Source of the DNA: Amycolatopsis albispora | Lineage (GTDB): Bacteria; Actinomycetota; Actinomycetes; Mycobacteriales; Pseudonocardiaceae | Length of the DNA stretch: 64,000 nucleotides | Direction: 5' to 3' | NCBI RefSeq assembly: GCF_003312875.1 | Contig: NZ_CP015163.1 | Coordinates: 2,604,001 to 2,668,000 of the forward strand | Part shown: one piece after another, positions 8,337 through 17,900 of the stretch | Position numbering within the stretch: the stretch's first letter is position 1 | Layout of the letters: each line of letters begins with the position of its first letter | Position numbers and translations under genes: made by a program | Notes under the pieces: model-generated | The model's database searches: none | What the model was told of the DNA's origin: nothing | Seen by the model: only the letters and a program-made list of their open reading frames with translations

Positions 8337-10730
8337 GTGGTGAACGACGGACAGCGAACCGACGAGCCGGCCTTCGGCGCGCTCCTGCTCCGCCACCGCC
8401 GCGCGGCCGGGCTCACCCAGGCCGACCTGGCGGAGAACTCCGGCGTGAGCATCCGCGCGCTGAGCGACCTCGAGCGCGGCCGCGCGCAGGGCGCCCAGCG
8501 GCGCTCCGCCGCGGCGCTGGCCGACGCCCTCGGCCTGACCGGTGGTGCCAGGCAGGAGTTCCTCGAAACCGCCCGCCAGGGCCGCCGCCGCACCCCGCGC
8601 GCGGAGGAGGACGGCGAAAGCCCGCCGTCGGTCACGCTGCCCCCGGCCGTGCCGGATCTGCTCGGCCGCGAGGCCGAACTCGCGAAGCTGCACCAGGAAG
8701 CGGTCTCCGACACCGGCAGCGGTGTGGTGGTGTCCGTGGTCGGGCACCCCGGTGTCGGCAAGACGGCGCTGGCGGTGACCGTCGCGCACCAGCTGCGCGC
8801 CCAGTTCCCCGACGGTGCCTTCGCACTCGACCTGCGCGGCATGGACGAGGAGCCGGTCACCCCGCGCAGCGCGCTGACCCAGTTGCTGCGGGCGATGAAC
8901 GTGCCACCGCAGCAGATCCCGGTGACCGTGCCCGAGCAGAGCGCGCTGTTCCGCTCGCTGCTGGCCGGGCGCCGCGTCCTGCTGCTGCTGGACAACGCCG
9001 CCGACGAGGCGCAGGTGCGCCCGCTGCTGGCGGCCTCGCCCGGCTGCCTGACGCTGATCACCTGCCGCAGCGCGCTGGCCGGGCTGGAATCCGCGCGCTG
9101 GCTGTGGCTGGAGCCGCTGGTCGACATCGGCGCGGTGGACCTGCTGACCGCCATCGCCGGTGAGGCCAGGGTGCGCGCCGAGCCGCGGGCCACCGCGGAA
9201 CTGGTGGCGCTGTGCGGAAACCTGCCGCTGGCGGTGCGGATCGCGGGCAACCGGCTGGCCAGCCGCCCGCACTGGACGATCGCGTACCTGACCACGCAGC
9301 TGCGCAACGAGCGCACGCGGCTCAGCTCGCTGTCCGCCGGTGACCTGCAAGTGCGTTCGGCCTTCGAGATGTCACATCGGCGCCTTTCTCCCGCCGCGCG
9401 CCTGGTGTTCCGCAGGCTGGCGATCGTGCCCGGCCCGGACTTCGGCGCCGAACTCGCCGGTGTCGCCACCGGCATGGCCGAAGCCGACGTGCAGATCCAC
9501 GCGGACGAGCTGGTCGACGCGAACCTGCTGCAGGCGGCGGCCTCCCCCGGCCGGTACCAGTTCCACGACCTGATCCGGATCTTCGCCGTGGAACGCCTGG
9601 AAGCCGAGGAAAAACCCGGCGACCGCGACCGCCACCGGCGCACCATGCTCGACCACCTGCTGCACACCGCGGCCGAAGCCGGGCGCGCGTTCATGCCGGA
9701 CGCGCTGGTCGCACCGAGCCACGCCGCCCGCCGGTTCACCACCCGCGAAGCCGCCGGGGTGTGGCTCGACGTGGAGGCGGGCAACTGGCTGGCCGCGCAT
9801 CGCGAAGCCCCGCAGGAGGGCCTGCACCGCGAAGTCGTCGAGCTGGCCCGCGCGCTGCACTGGTACTCCGACGGCCGCACGCAGCAGCGGCCGTGGGACG
9901 AGATCTTCCAGCGTGGCGTGGAATCCGCGCGGGCACTGGGAAACCAGCTCGACGAGGCGGTGCTGCTGAACTTCGTCGGCTGGGCGCGGTACTTCTGCTT
10001 CGGCGACAACGACGGCGGGCTCGCCGCGCACGACGAAGCGCTGGCGGTGGCCGTCGAGATCGGCGACAAGGCCGAGCAGGCGTGGGCGCTGGGCTACCGC
10101 GGTTCGGTGCTGATGCGGCTCGGCCGTCTCGACGAGGCGCTCGAAAGCGTGCGGCGCGCGGTGGACCTGGCCGAGGTGCTCGGGTTCTGGACCGGCGAGG
10201 GCACCATCCGCAACGCGCTCGGCCGGATCCTGCGGGTGCACGGCGAGCACGATGAATCGCTCGCGGTGCACCGCGGGGTGCTCAGCGACGCCGATGCCCG
10301 CCGTGCCGAGGCGAACCCGGACACCCGCCGGTTCCTGCGCTCGGTCACCCTGCTCGACGTCGGCAGCACGCTGCTGGCCATGCGTGACTGGCAGGAAGCC
10401 GCACGCACGCTGCGGGAGGCACGCGGCTACTTCGAGGAGTCCGGGTTCCGCATCGAGGAGGCCGACACCGCGATGCACGAAGGCATCGCGCGGCGTGAGG
10501 CCGGTGAGTACGACGTGGCGCGCGAGTGCTTCGAGCTGGCGCTGAGCGTGTTCACCGGGGTGGCGAACCGCTGGAAGCGCGCCAACACCCTGGCCGAGCT
10601 GATCACCATGCTGGAGCTGATGGACGACCCGACGGCCGACGAGTACCGGGCGGGCGCGCTCGCGCTGTGCGCCGAGCTGAAGACGGACGCGGCGGCCGCG
10701 CTGGCCGCCCGGCTGCGCCACGAGGGGTGA
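8337..10730 (+). CDS. XRE-NB-ARC-TPR signal-transducing regulator
   Basis: A STAND-type regulator of 797 residues. An XRE-type HTH (about residues 14-68, with GLTQADLAENSGVSIRALSDLERG) precedes an NB-ARC ATPase with P-loop GHPGVGKT (136-143) and a Walker B-like LLLLDNA. A winged-helix part and several TPR-like helical repeats form the C-terminal half. Such proteins hold themselves inactive until a ligand binds the repeats and ATP drives oligomerisation; in actinomycetes they often control antibiotic or cell-surface genes. Starts GTG 8337 or GTG 8340. The type VII substrate operon begins 116 bases downstream on the same strand, so control of it is possible. Confidence 0.88.
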   Translation: MVNDGQRTDEPAFGALLLRHRRAAGLTQADLAENSGVSIRALSDLERGRAQGAQRRSAAALADALGLTGGARQEFLETARQGRRRTPRAEEDGESPPSVTLPPAVPDLLGREAELAKLHQEAVSDTGSGVVVSVVGHPGVGKTALAVTVAHQLRAQFPDGAFALDLRGMDEEPVTPRSALTQLLRAMNVPPQQIPVTVPEQSALFRSLLAGRRVLLLLDNAADEAQVRPLLAASPGCLTLITCRSALAGLESARWLWLEPLVDIGAVDLLTAIAGEARVRAEPRATAELVALCGNLPLAVRIAGNRLASRPHWTIAYLTTQLRNERTRLSSLSAGDLQVRSAFEMSHRRLSPAARLVFRRLAIVPGPDFGAELAGVATGMAEADVQIHADELVDANLLQAAASPGRYQFHDLIRIFAVERLEAEEKPGDRDRHRRTMLDHLLHTAAEAGRAFMPDALVAPSHAARRFTTREAAGVWLDVEAGNWLAAHREAPQEGLHREVVELARALHWYSDGRTQQRPWDEIFQRGVESARALGNQLDEAVLLNFVGWARYFCFGDNDGGLAAHDEALAVAVEIGDKAEQAWALGYRGSVLMRLGRLDEALESVRRAVDLAEVLGFWTGEGTIRNALGRILRVHGEHDESLAVHRGVLSDADARRAEANPDTRRFLRSVTLLDVGSTLLAMRDWQEAARTLREARGYFEESGFRIEEADTAMHEGIARREAGEYDVARECFELALSVFTGVANRWKRANTLAELITMLELMDDPTADEYRAGALALCAELKTDAAAALAARLRHEG

Positions 10731-10846
10731 CCGGGCAGCACCCGGTGTCGGATCGGGCAGCACCCCGCGCACCGGGCTGAACGCGGTCCGGTTCTCCGCT
10801 TGACTCGCGGGGAAACGACAACGGTCGATCCCAGGGAGCCCGAACG
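10731..10846 (+). promoter_or_regulatory. Spacer upstream of the type VII substrate operon
   Basis: A 116-base spacer. It holds the direct repeat CGGGCAGCACCC at 10732-10743 and 10754-10765 (22-base period, two helical turns) and a -35-like TTGACT at 10800-10805. No good -10 box is visible at the right distance. The repeat spacing resembles SARP binding sites, but there are only two copies. An AGGGAG ribosome site precedes the next start. Confidence 0.4.
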
Positions 10847-11281
10847 GTGGCCGAGGAAGAAGCAGTCGCTCAGCAGCGGCTGATGCCCACCCAAGCGACG
10901 GTGGTCGCGCTGGCCGCACGCGTGGAGCGGCTGCGGAAGCAGGTGGAATCCGGCGATCTCGCGGTGGACCCCGGCGTCGGGGAAGAAATCCGCAGCATGC
11001 TCACCGAGCAGATGGACCAGGTCGACGTGTGGCTGCGCCGGTCCATCGACCTGGCGCGCCAGGCCCCGCTCGGGCAGAACCCGGTCGCCGAGGCGATGGC
11101 TGGCAAGTTCCAGCAGCGGGCCGGTGACGCCGACTCCGCTCTCGCCGGTGTCCTGACCCCGTACCGCGAGTTGCTGGCCAAGGCCCACGAGACGGTCGGC
11201 GTGGCCATGCAGCGCTACGGCGACTTCGAGCACCAGTCGATCGATCTGCTCCGCACCGCCAACGGGGAGACCAACGCGTGA
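10847..11281 (+). CDS. Small helical type VII-associated protein
   Basis: A protein of 144 residues, predicted to be helical throughout, with no signal peptide. It ends in a DFEHQSIDLLRTANGETNA tail. It opens a run of overlapping type VII genes and its stop overlaps the GTG start of the PPE-like gene by four bases, so the two are translationally coupled. Proteins in this position usually pair with the following PPE-like protein as a helical-bundle partner. It has no clear W-x-G motif, so the family name stays open. GTG 10847 has AGGGAG upstream. Confidence 0.7.
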   Translation: MAEEEAVAQQRLMPTQATVVALAARVERLRKQVESGDLAVDPGVGEEIRSMLTEQMDQVDVWLRRSIDLARQAPLGQNPVAEAMAGKFQQRAGDADSALAGVLTPYRELLAKAHETVGVAMQRYGDFEHQSIDLLRTANGETNA

Positions 11282-13047
11282 ACGACGACAACGAGCGCGA
11301 TCCCGCCGACCTCGCGCTGACGCAGACGCAGAACTGGCGGTCGCGAAGCCACCGCGAACTCTACGAATCGGTGCACCTCGGCAACGACCCCGGTCAGGTC
11401 GGCCAGCTCGGCGAGGAGTGGACCGGCATCGGCGCGGAGATGAGCGAGCACTCGCGCCGGATGGGCGAGCGCATCCAGGCCACCGAAAGCGGCTGGCGCG
11501 GCAAGGGTGCCGACTCCGCGCGCGAGTCGGTGATGGAGCTGGTGCAGTGGTCGGGCAAGGCGGCGACCACCGCCGAGGAGGTCGGCCGCCGGATCGGCGA
11601 GCAGGGCCGGATCATGGAGAACGCCAGGTCCGCGATGCCCGAGCCGGTCGAGTTCGACTGGCAGGCGATGGTCACCAACGGGTTCGCCACCGGCGGGCTG
11701 GCCGGGTTCGCGATGGCCGTGCAGGACGTGCGTGCCAAGAGCGAGGAAGCCAACTCCGCGCACGAGCAGGCGGTGCGCGTGATGTCCGACATGGAGACCG
11801 CCTCGCGTGAGGTCGACAGCGCCACCCCGCGGTTCGAGCCGCCGGTGGTGAAGGCACGCGCGGAAATGGCTTTGCTGCGCCCGATGAGCGTCGGCGAGCC
11901 GATGTCCGAAGTCGACAACGCCGACGCGGCCGGTGGGGGCGGCGGCGCGGCCGGTGGCTCGGGCGGTCCCGGCGCACCCGGTGGCGAGCACGAGACGCTG
12001 CGGCGCACCCAGCAGCAGGGCACGCCCGCGCTCGAACCGTTCCAGACCGGCACCACCACCGCGGGCTTCACCGGGCCGGGCGGCGGTCCCGGCGGTGGCG
12101 GTCCCGGCGCACCGGGCATGCCGAACATTCCGGGCGTGCCGAACCCGGCCGCGGCGAACCTCCCTGGCGGAGGCACGCCCGGTGGTGGCGCCCCGGGCAT
12201 GCCGCCGCTGCCGAACCTGCCGGGTGGCGGGCCCGGCGGTGCTGGTTTCACGCCGAAGTCCGTGCCGGACAGCACCCGCCCGCAGAACGCGCCCGGCTTC
12301 ACCATGCCGAACATGCCGGGTGGCGGGGTGCCGGACACCGGCCCCGGACCGCGCATGCCCGGTGGCACCACACCGCAGAGCGTGCCCAACATCCCGATGC
12401 CGAACATCCCGCGTGGTGGTGGCGGCCCCGGCAGCGAGGACACGATCCGGCAGAAGACCGTGCAGCCGCCGAAGATGCCTGACTTCACCGGGCCGGGCGG
12501 CTCGAACTACACCCCGGGGAACCCGTTCGGCGGGCCAAATCCCCACAACCCGAACAATCCCCACGCGCCCCGGCCGGGCGCCAACCCGCCGCAGATGCCG
12601 CGCTTCACCCCGCCGTCCGGTCCCGGCGGCCTCAGCTTCGGCGGTGGTGGTGGCGGCGGCGCCGGTGGCTTCGGCCCGGGCAGCGGCGGCGGTGGCGGGG
12701 CCGGTGGCTTCGGTCCCGGCAGCGGTGGCCCGGGCGGCGGTGGTGCCGGCGCGGCCGGGTACGGCCCGCAGGGTCCCGGCGCGTCGACCGGCTCCGGCCC
12801 CGGCGGCCGGATGCCCGCGGAGGGCTTCGGCCCGCGTGGTGCCGCGGGTGGTCCCGGCGGCCCGGCGGGCATGGGTGCGCCGATGGGCGGCATGGGCGCC
12901 GCCGGCGCCGGCCGTGGCCAGGGCGACGAGGACAAGGAGCGGCGCTCCGCCGCGTACATCCAGGGCGAGGAGATCTTCCACGTGCCTGGTGAGGACCTGC
13001 CGCCGCCGGTGATCGGCGCGCGCAAGAAGAAGCCGGAGCAGCAGTGA
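11278..13047 (+). CDS. PPE-like type VII substrate with Gly/Pro-rich tail
   Basis: A protein of 589 residues. The first 200 or so are helical and include SGWRGKGADSARE (about residues 71-83), a WXG-like turn between two long helices as in PPE and WXG100 substrates. The rest is a low-complexity tail rich in Gly, Pro, Asn and Met with repeats such as PNMPGGG, PNIPG and GFGPGSGGGGG. The tail ends in a conserved-looking EEIFHVPGEDLPPPVIG segment. It overlaps the genes on both sides by four bases. I infer a secreted or surface protein, folded with its upstream partner and the EspG-like chaperone downstream. The tail codes with unusually repetitive DNA. Confidence 0.8.
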   Translation: MNDDNERDPADLALTQTQNWRSRSHRELYESVHLGNDPGQVGQLGEEWTGIGAEMSEHSRRMGERIQATESGWRGKGADSARESVMELVQWSGKAATTAEEVGRRIGEQGRIMENARSAMPEPVEFDWQAMVTNGFATGGLAGFAMAVQDVRAKSEEANSAHEQAVRVMSDMETASREVDSATPRFEPPVVKARAEMALLRPMSVGEPMSEVDNADAAGGGGGAAGGSGGPGAPGGEHETLRRTQQQGTPALEPFQTGTTTAGFTGPGGGPGGGGPGAPGMPNIPGVPNPAAANLPGGGTPGGGAPGMPPLPNLPGGGPGGAGFTPKSVPDSTRPQNAPGFTMPNMPGGGVPDTGPGPRMPGGTTPQSVPNIPMPNIPRGGGGPGSEDTIRQKTVQPPKMPDFTGPGGSNYTPGNPFGGPNPHNPNNPHAPRPGANPPQMPRFTPPSGPGGLSFGGGGGGGAGGFGPGSGGGGGAGGFGPGSGGPGGGGAGAAGYGPQGPGASTGSGPGGRMPAEGFGPRGAAGGPGGPAGMGAPMGGMGAAGAGRGQGDEDKERRSAAYIQGEEIFHVPGEDLPPPVIGARKKKPEQQ

Positions 13048-13811
13048 ACACCCCCGACTTCGTGCTCTCCGCCCACGAATTCGACATCGTCTGGGGAGAG
13101 CTGGACCTGGGCAGGCTGCCCTATCCGCTGGACGTGCCGAGCACCGGGCGCACGGTCGAGCAGCGCGCGCAGCTGGCCGCCGAGGTCTACCGCGAGCTGG
13201 CCGACCGTGGCCTGGCGCGCGGCCAGCGGGTGGACGCCGACCTGGAGTCCCTGCTGTTCCTGCTCTCGGAGTACGACATCGCGGTGGACGCCATCGGGCA
13301 CATCGGTTATCCGGTGCGCGCGCTGGCCGCCGCGCGCGGCAACAGCGCGGTGCTGGCCGTGCTCGCCGGTGGTGAGCTGTGGTTCAAGCAGATCCGGCCG
13401 ACCGCGCTGGCCCGGTCCATCGTGGAGGTGCTGCCGTCGGCGGATCCCGGCCCGGGGCAGGCGATGTCGGTGCCGTACCAGGCGCTCGCCGCGGCGGCCG
13501 AGCCGCAGGAGGACGAGGACGACCCCTACGGCGGCGATCTCGACGAGCGGGTGGTGCTCAGCCGCGCCGGGGTGTCCAGGAACGACGCCGGGGCGCTGGT
13601 GGAGCTGGCGAACAACCGCAAGGCGGGTGGCCAGCTCGGGGTGACCGTGGGTGGCAGGCGCAGCGAGCGCGTGCCGACGCTGGTCACCTGGTTCGACACC
13701 CACCAGGGCCGGTACCTGATGGTGCGCGAGGACTCGTGGCTGAGCATCGCGCCCGCCGACAACGAACGCATCGAGCAGCGGGTGGCCACGGTGCTGGCCG
13801 GCGCGCGCTGA
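13044..13811 (+). CDS. EspG-like type VII chaperone
   Basis: A protein of 255 residues that fits the EspG family: an N-terminal DFVLSAHEFDIVWGELDLGRLPYPLDVPS block, a central mixed alpha/beta part with AARGNSAVLAVLAGGELWF, and a C-terminal strand with GRYLMVREDSWLSIAPAD. EspG proteins bind the helical tip of PE/PPE pairs in the cytoplasm and deliver them to the secretion ATPase. The GTG start overlaps the stop of the PPE-like gene by four bases, which supports that role for its direct neighbour. Confidence 0.85.
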   Translation: MNTPDFVLSAHEFDIVWGELDLGRLPYPLDVPSTGRTVEQRAQLAAEVYRELADRGLARGQRVDADLESLLFLLSEYDIAVDAIGHIGYPVRALAAARGNSAVLAVLAGGELWFKQIRPTALARSIVEVLPSADPGPGQAMSVPYQALAAAAEPQEDEDDPYGGDLDERVVLSRAGVSRNDAGALVELANNRKAGGQLGVTVGGRRSERVPTLVTWFDTHQGRYLMVREDSWLSIAPADNERIEQRVATVLAGAR

Positions 13812-13825
13812 GGGGGAAGGCTGTC

Positions 13826-14362
13826 ATGTCGTTTGAGGTGGAGACCGAGGACCTGGTCGCGCACGCGAGTCATCTGGACGGGGTGGCCGACCGGCTGAAC
13901 ACCGCGCTGGACGCGGCGAAGACGGTGAGCATGGACGACAGCGCCTACGGGCTGCTGTGCTCGTTCCTGCCGCCGATCGTGAACCCCATGGAGGAGAAGG
14001 GGGTCGAGGCGATCGGCGCCGCGGTGGAGGGGGTCACCATCACCGCGGACAACGTGCGCAAGGCGGCGGAGTCGTACCGCGAGACCGACAAGTCGCACAT
14101 CAAGCCGCTCACCAAGTTCCAGGAAGACGCCGAAAGCACGAAGGTGGTGGAGCTGGCGGGGACCACGGGCTCGGCGTCCACCGGAACTCCGGCGCACCGG
14201 GTGGAACCGTTCCAGCGCGCCCAAGTGACCCCGGATCACGCCGTCGAAGCCCGCTTCAGTCCCGCTTTGCAGGCCGACCGCGCAGTCGAAGCCCGCTTCA
14301 GCCCGGCCGAGCAGGGTGAACCCAGGATCACCCCGCCGCAGCACACGAACCGCATCATCTGA
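13826..14362 (+). CDS. EspC-like type VII secreted protein
   Basis: A protein of 178 residues. The first 100 form a helical hairpin typical of EspC/WXG-like secreted proteins (FEVETEDLVAHASHLDGVADRLN ... NPMEEKGVEAIGAAVEGVTITADNVRKAAESY). A Y-x-x-x-D/E signal-like YRETD follows the second helix. The C-terminal tail has a duplicated ARFSPA unit (DNA repeat around 14243-14310). ATG 13826 has GGGGAAGG upstream. Together with the YbaB-like and RHS genes downstream it forms a unit that partly recurs at 63.2 kb. Confidence 0.8.
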   Translation: MSFEVETEDLVAHASHLDGVADRLNTALDAAKTVSMDDSAYGLLCSFLPPIVNPMEEKGVEAIGAAVEGVTITADNVRKAAESYRETDKSHIKPLTKFQEDAESTKVVELAGTTGSASTGTPAHRVEPFQRAQVTPDHAVEARFSPALQADRAVEARFSPAEQGEPRITPPQHTNRII

Positions 14363-14382
14363 GCCCGAGTTAGGAAGCAGCC

Positions 14383-14970
14383 ATGACCAACGGACTGGGC
14401 GCACTCGGCCGGGACCCGTCGCAGGTGGAAGCCGACATCGACCGCTGGGCGCAGGGGTTCGCCGAGAAGGCGCAGCGCTACCAGGCCGCGCAGGCGCGGG
14501 TCGAGCAGATCCGCACCACCGCGAGCAGCCAGGACGGCACCGTGCGGGTGACCGTGCGTGCCGACGGCAGCGTCACCGACCTGCAGTTCAGCGACCGCAT
14601 CCGGCAGATCGCGCCCGCCGAGCTGTCGGCGATGGTGCTGCGCACCATGCAGGCCGCGCAGGCGCAGGTGGTCGGCCAGGTCGGCGAGACGATGCAGGCC
14701 ACCCTCGGTGACGAGGACCAGGAGACCCGCTCGCTGATGATGGACGAGCTGCGGACGCGGTTCCCCGAGCCCGACCCCGAAGCCGAGGCCGAAGCGGCCG
14801 CGGTCTCGGAGAAGTGGGACTACGACGACAGCGAAGACACCCCGCCACCCGCGCCACCCGCGCCCCCGGCACCGCCCGCGCCTCCAGCGGCCGGGCCGAC
14901 CCGACGTCCGCGCCGCCCCGACGACGGTGACGAAGACATCGATCCCGACTTCGATCCGCTGCGCGACTGA
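14383..14970 (+). CDS. YbaB/EbfC-like protein with acidic tail
   Basis: A protein of 195 residues. The first 115 match the YbaB/EbfC fold (helix, then strands TVRVTVRADGSVTDLQF, then a long helix). YbaB proteins bind DNA as dimers, but members inside type VII loci are common and are thought to act with secretion substrates. A Pro/Ala linker and an acidic tail (DDGDEDIDPDFDPLRD) follow, which is unlike housekeeping YbaB. It sits directly before the RHS gene, 20 bases away, and may act as its partner. Confidence 0.8.
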   Translation: MTNGLGALGRDPSQVEADIDRWAQGFAEKAQRYQAAQARVEQIRTTASSQDGTVRVTVRADGSVTDLQFSDRIRQIAPAELSAMVLRTMQAAQAQVVGQVGETMQATLGDEDQETRSLMMDELRTRFPEPDPEAEAEAAAVSEKWDYDDSEDTPPPAPPAPPAPPAPPAAGPTRRPRRPDDGDEDIDPDFDPLRD

Positions 14971-14990
14971 CGGAAAGCTGAGCAAAGGCC

Positions 14991-17900
14991 GTGGGCAATC
15001 CGCTGGTAGCCGAAGTCCAGGACTCGACGACGGCCATTTCGGGCATTCCGATCCTGGAGTCGATCGACGAGACCAGCAAGGCGATCCAGAGCGGTGACTG
15101 GGCGGCCGGAGTGCTCGGCGCGGCCGGGACCGCGCTGGATGCCCTCGGCATGGCCATGGACCCGTTCGGGTCCATCCTGGCCGCCGGCGTCGGCTGGCTG
15201 ATGGAGCACGTCGGCCCGTTGTCGGACGCGCTCGACGCGCTGACCGGCAATCCCGACGAGATCAAGGCGCATTCGGAGACGTGGAAGAACGTCGGCACCG
15301 AGCTGTCCTCGATCAGCGCCGACCTGGCCAAGATGATCGAGGAGGACACCGCGTCCTGGATCGGCCCGGCCGGGGACGCCTACCGCACCCGCGGCGCCGA
15401 CACCGCCACGCTGATCAGCGGCGCCCAGTCCGCCGCCGAAGGCGCCTCCAGCGGCATCGGCACCGCGGGCGAGGTCGTCGGCGCGGTGCGGTCGCTGGTC
15501 CGCGACATCATCGCGGAGCTGGTCGGGCATCTGATCAGCTGGGCGCTCCAGGTGCTGTTCACCCTCGGCATCGGGCTGGCCTGGGTGGTCCCCCAGGTCG
15601 TCGCCGCCGTGGCCAAGACCGCCGCCAAGATCGCCGACCTGACCAAGAAGCTCGTTGACGCCATCCGCAAGCTCTCGCCGCTGCTGAAGAAGCTCACCGA
15701 CTCCTTCGGTGAGGCGTCCCAAGCGCTCAAGAACATCAAGGGCGGCAAGCTGGACAAGCCCGACACCGTGCGCTCCGGCCCCGACACCACGCCCAGCGGC
15801 GCCCCGCCCACCCCGAAACCCCCGCCCGGCCAGAGCAACGGCGGCGGTGGTGACACCACCCCCAGCGGTGCCAAGCCCGACCCGACCCCGTCGAGCAGCA
15901 GCCCTCCCCCGCCACCCACGCCGAAGTCACCGGACCCCACTCCGGCACCACCACCGCCACCGGCCCCGAAGCCACCGGCCACCACGCCGAGCAGCAGCAA
16001 GCCGAACACCCCGCGCGACCGGTCCGTCGAGGCCGGGAACCGGAACTGCAAGTCCGACCCGGTCGATGTCGCCACCGGCGAGGTGATCCTCGAGCAGACC
16101 GACCTGGAGCTGCCCGGCCTGCGCCTGGCGCGCGTGCACGTGTCCTCCTACCGCGCCGGGCGCTGGTTCGGCCCGTCGTGGGCGTCCACAGTGGACCAGC
16201 GGCTGGAGGTCGACGCCGCGGACATCTGCTACGTCGGCGCGGACGGCGTCATCCTGGTCTACCCGCTGCCCGCCACCGGCGAGCCGGTGCTGCCGGTCGA
16301 GGGCCCGCGCTGGCCGCTGTCCCGGCACGCCGACGGCGGCTTCACCATCACCAAGCCGGACGGCGCACTGCACTTCGGCGGCAGCGGGCCGGTGCGGCGG
16401 CTGCGCGCGCTCGACGGTTCCGGCGGCGAGCGGATCGAACTGGCCTACGACGACAACGGCGCGCCCGCGCTGCTCACCCATTCCAGCGGCGTGCGTGTGC
16501 GGTTCCGCTCCGACGGCGCCCGCCTCACCGAGCTGAGCGTGCTCGGCGGCGACCGGACCCCGGACGTCGTCGTGCTGAGCTACCGCTACGACGAGCGCGG
16601 GCGACTGTCCGAAGTGGTCAATTCGTCCGGCCTGCCGACCCGCTTCGACTACGACGCCGACGGCCGGATGACCGGCTGGCAGGACCGCAACGGCGTCTGG
16701 TACCGCTACGTCTACGACACCAACGGCCGCTGCGTGCGCACCGTCGGCGACGGCGCCTTCCTCGACGGCGCGTTCACCTACGACCGCGAACGCCTGCTCA
16801 CCACGCACACCGACTCGCTCGGCCACACCACGGTGTTCGAGCTGAACGAGGCCGGGCAGACCATTCGGGAGACCGACCCGCTCGGCGGCGTGACCAGCTT
16901 CGAATGGGATCGCTACGACCGCCTGCTCAGCCGCACCGATCCGCTCGGCCGCGTCACGCGCTACGCCTACGACGGCGGTGACGCGAACCCGCGGCAGGTC
17001 GTCCGCGCCGACGGCAGCGTGGTCACCCTCGACCACGCCGGTGACGTGCTGACCTCGGTCAGCGTGACCGACGGCAACCGGGTGTGGCGCCGGTTCTACG
17101 AAGCCGGGGCCGCGCCTGACCCCACAACCGGCGCGGTGGGCATCGCCAGCGCGTACCGGACGGATCTCGCCGTCGAACAGCCACCGCGGCCGGACTCGGC
17201 CGATCGTGACCAGTTCGGCAGGCCGCGGTCGGTGACCGAGGCCGGTGGCGGCCGGGTGCGGCTGGGCTGGACCGTCGACGGCAAGCGCGCCTCGCGCACC
17301 GGCCCGCGGTCGGAGCGCGCGATGTGGCGCTACGACGGGGAAAGCAACGAAGTCGAGCACATCGACGAACTCGGGCAGGTGACCCGGCGCGAGTACGGCC
17401 CGTTCGACTCGCTCACCGCGGTCGTCGATCCCACCGGCGCGCGCACGGAATACGCCTACGACACCGAACTGCGCCTGGTGTCGGTCACCAATCCGGCCGG
17501 CCGCGTCTGGACCTACCGCTACGACGCCGCGGGCAGGCTCTCCGGCCAGACCGACTTCGACGGCCGGAGCTGGACTTACCAGCACGATGCCGCCGGCCAG
17601 CTGGTGCGCTCCACCGGCCCGGACGGCGCCGTCACCGAATACCACTACGACCTGCTCGGCAACCTCGCCGAAATCCGCACCCCGGCCGGGGCCACCACCT
17701 ACGCCTACGACCCGGTCGGCGAGGTCGTGCGGGTGGCGTCGGCGAATTCGGTGGTGGAGTTCGAGCGTGACGAGTACGGCCGTGTCGTCCGGGAGTCGGT
17801 GGACGGGCTGGCCGTCACCTTCGCCTACGACGCCGATCGCCGCACGATCCGGCGGCGGACCCCGTCCGGTGCCGAGAGCGAGTGGTCCTTCGACGAAGAG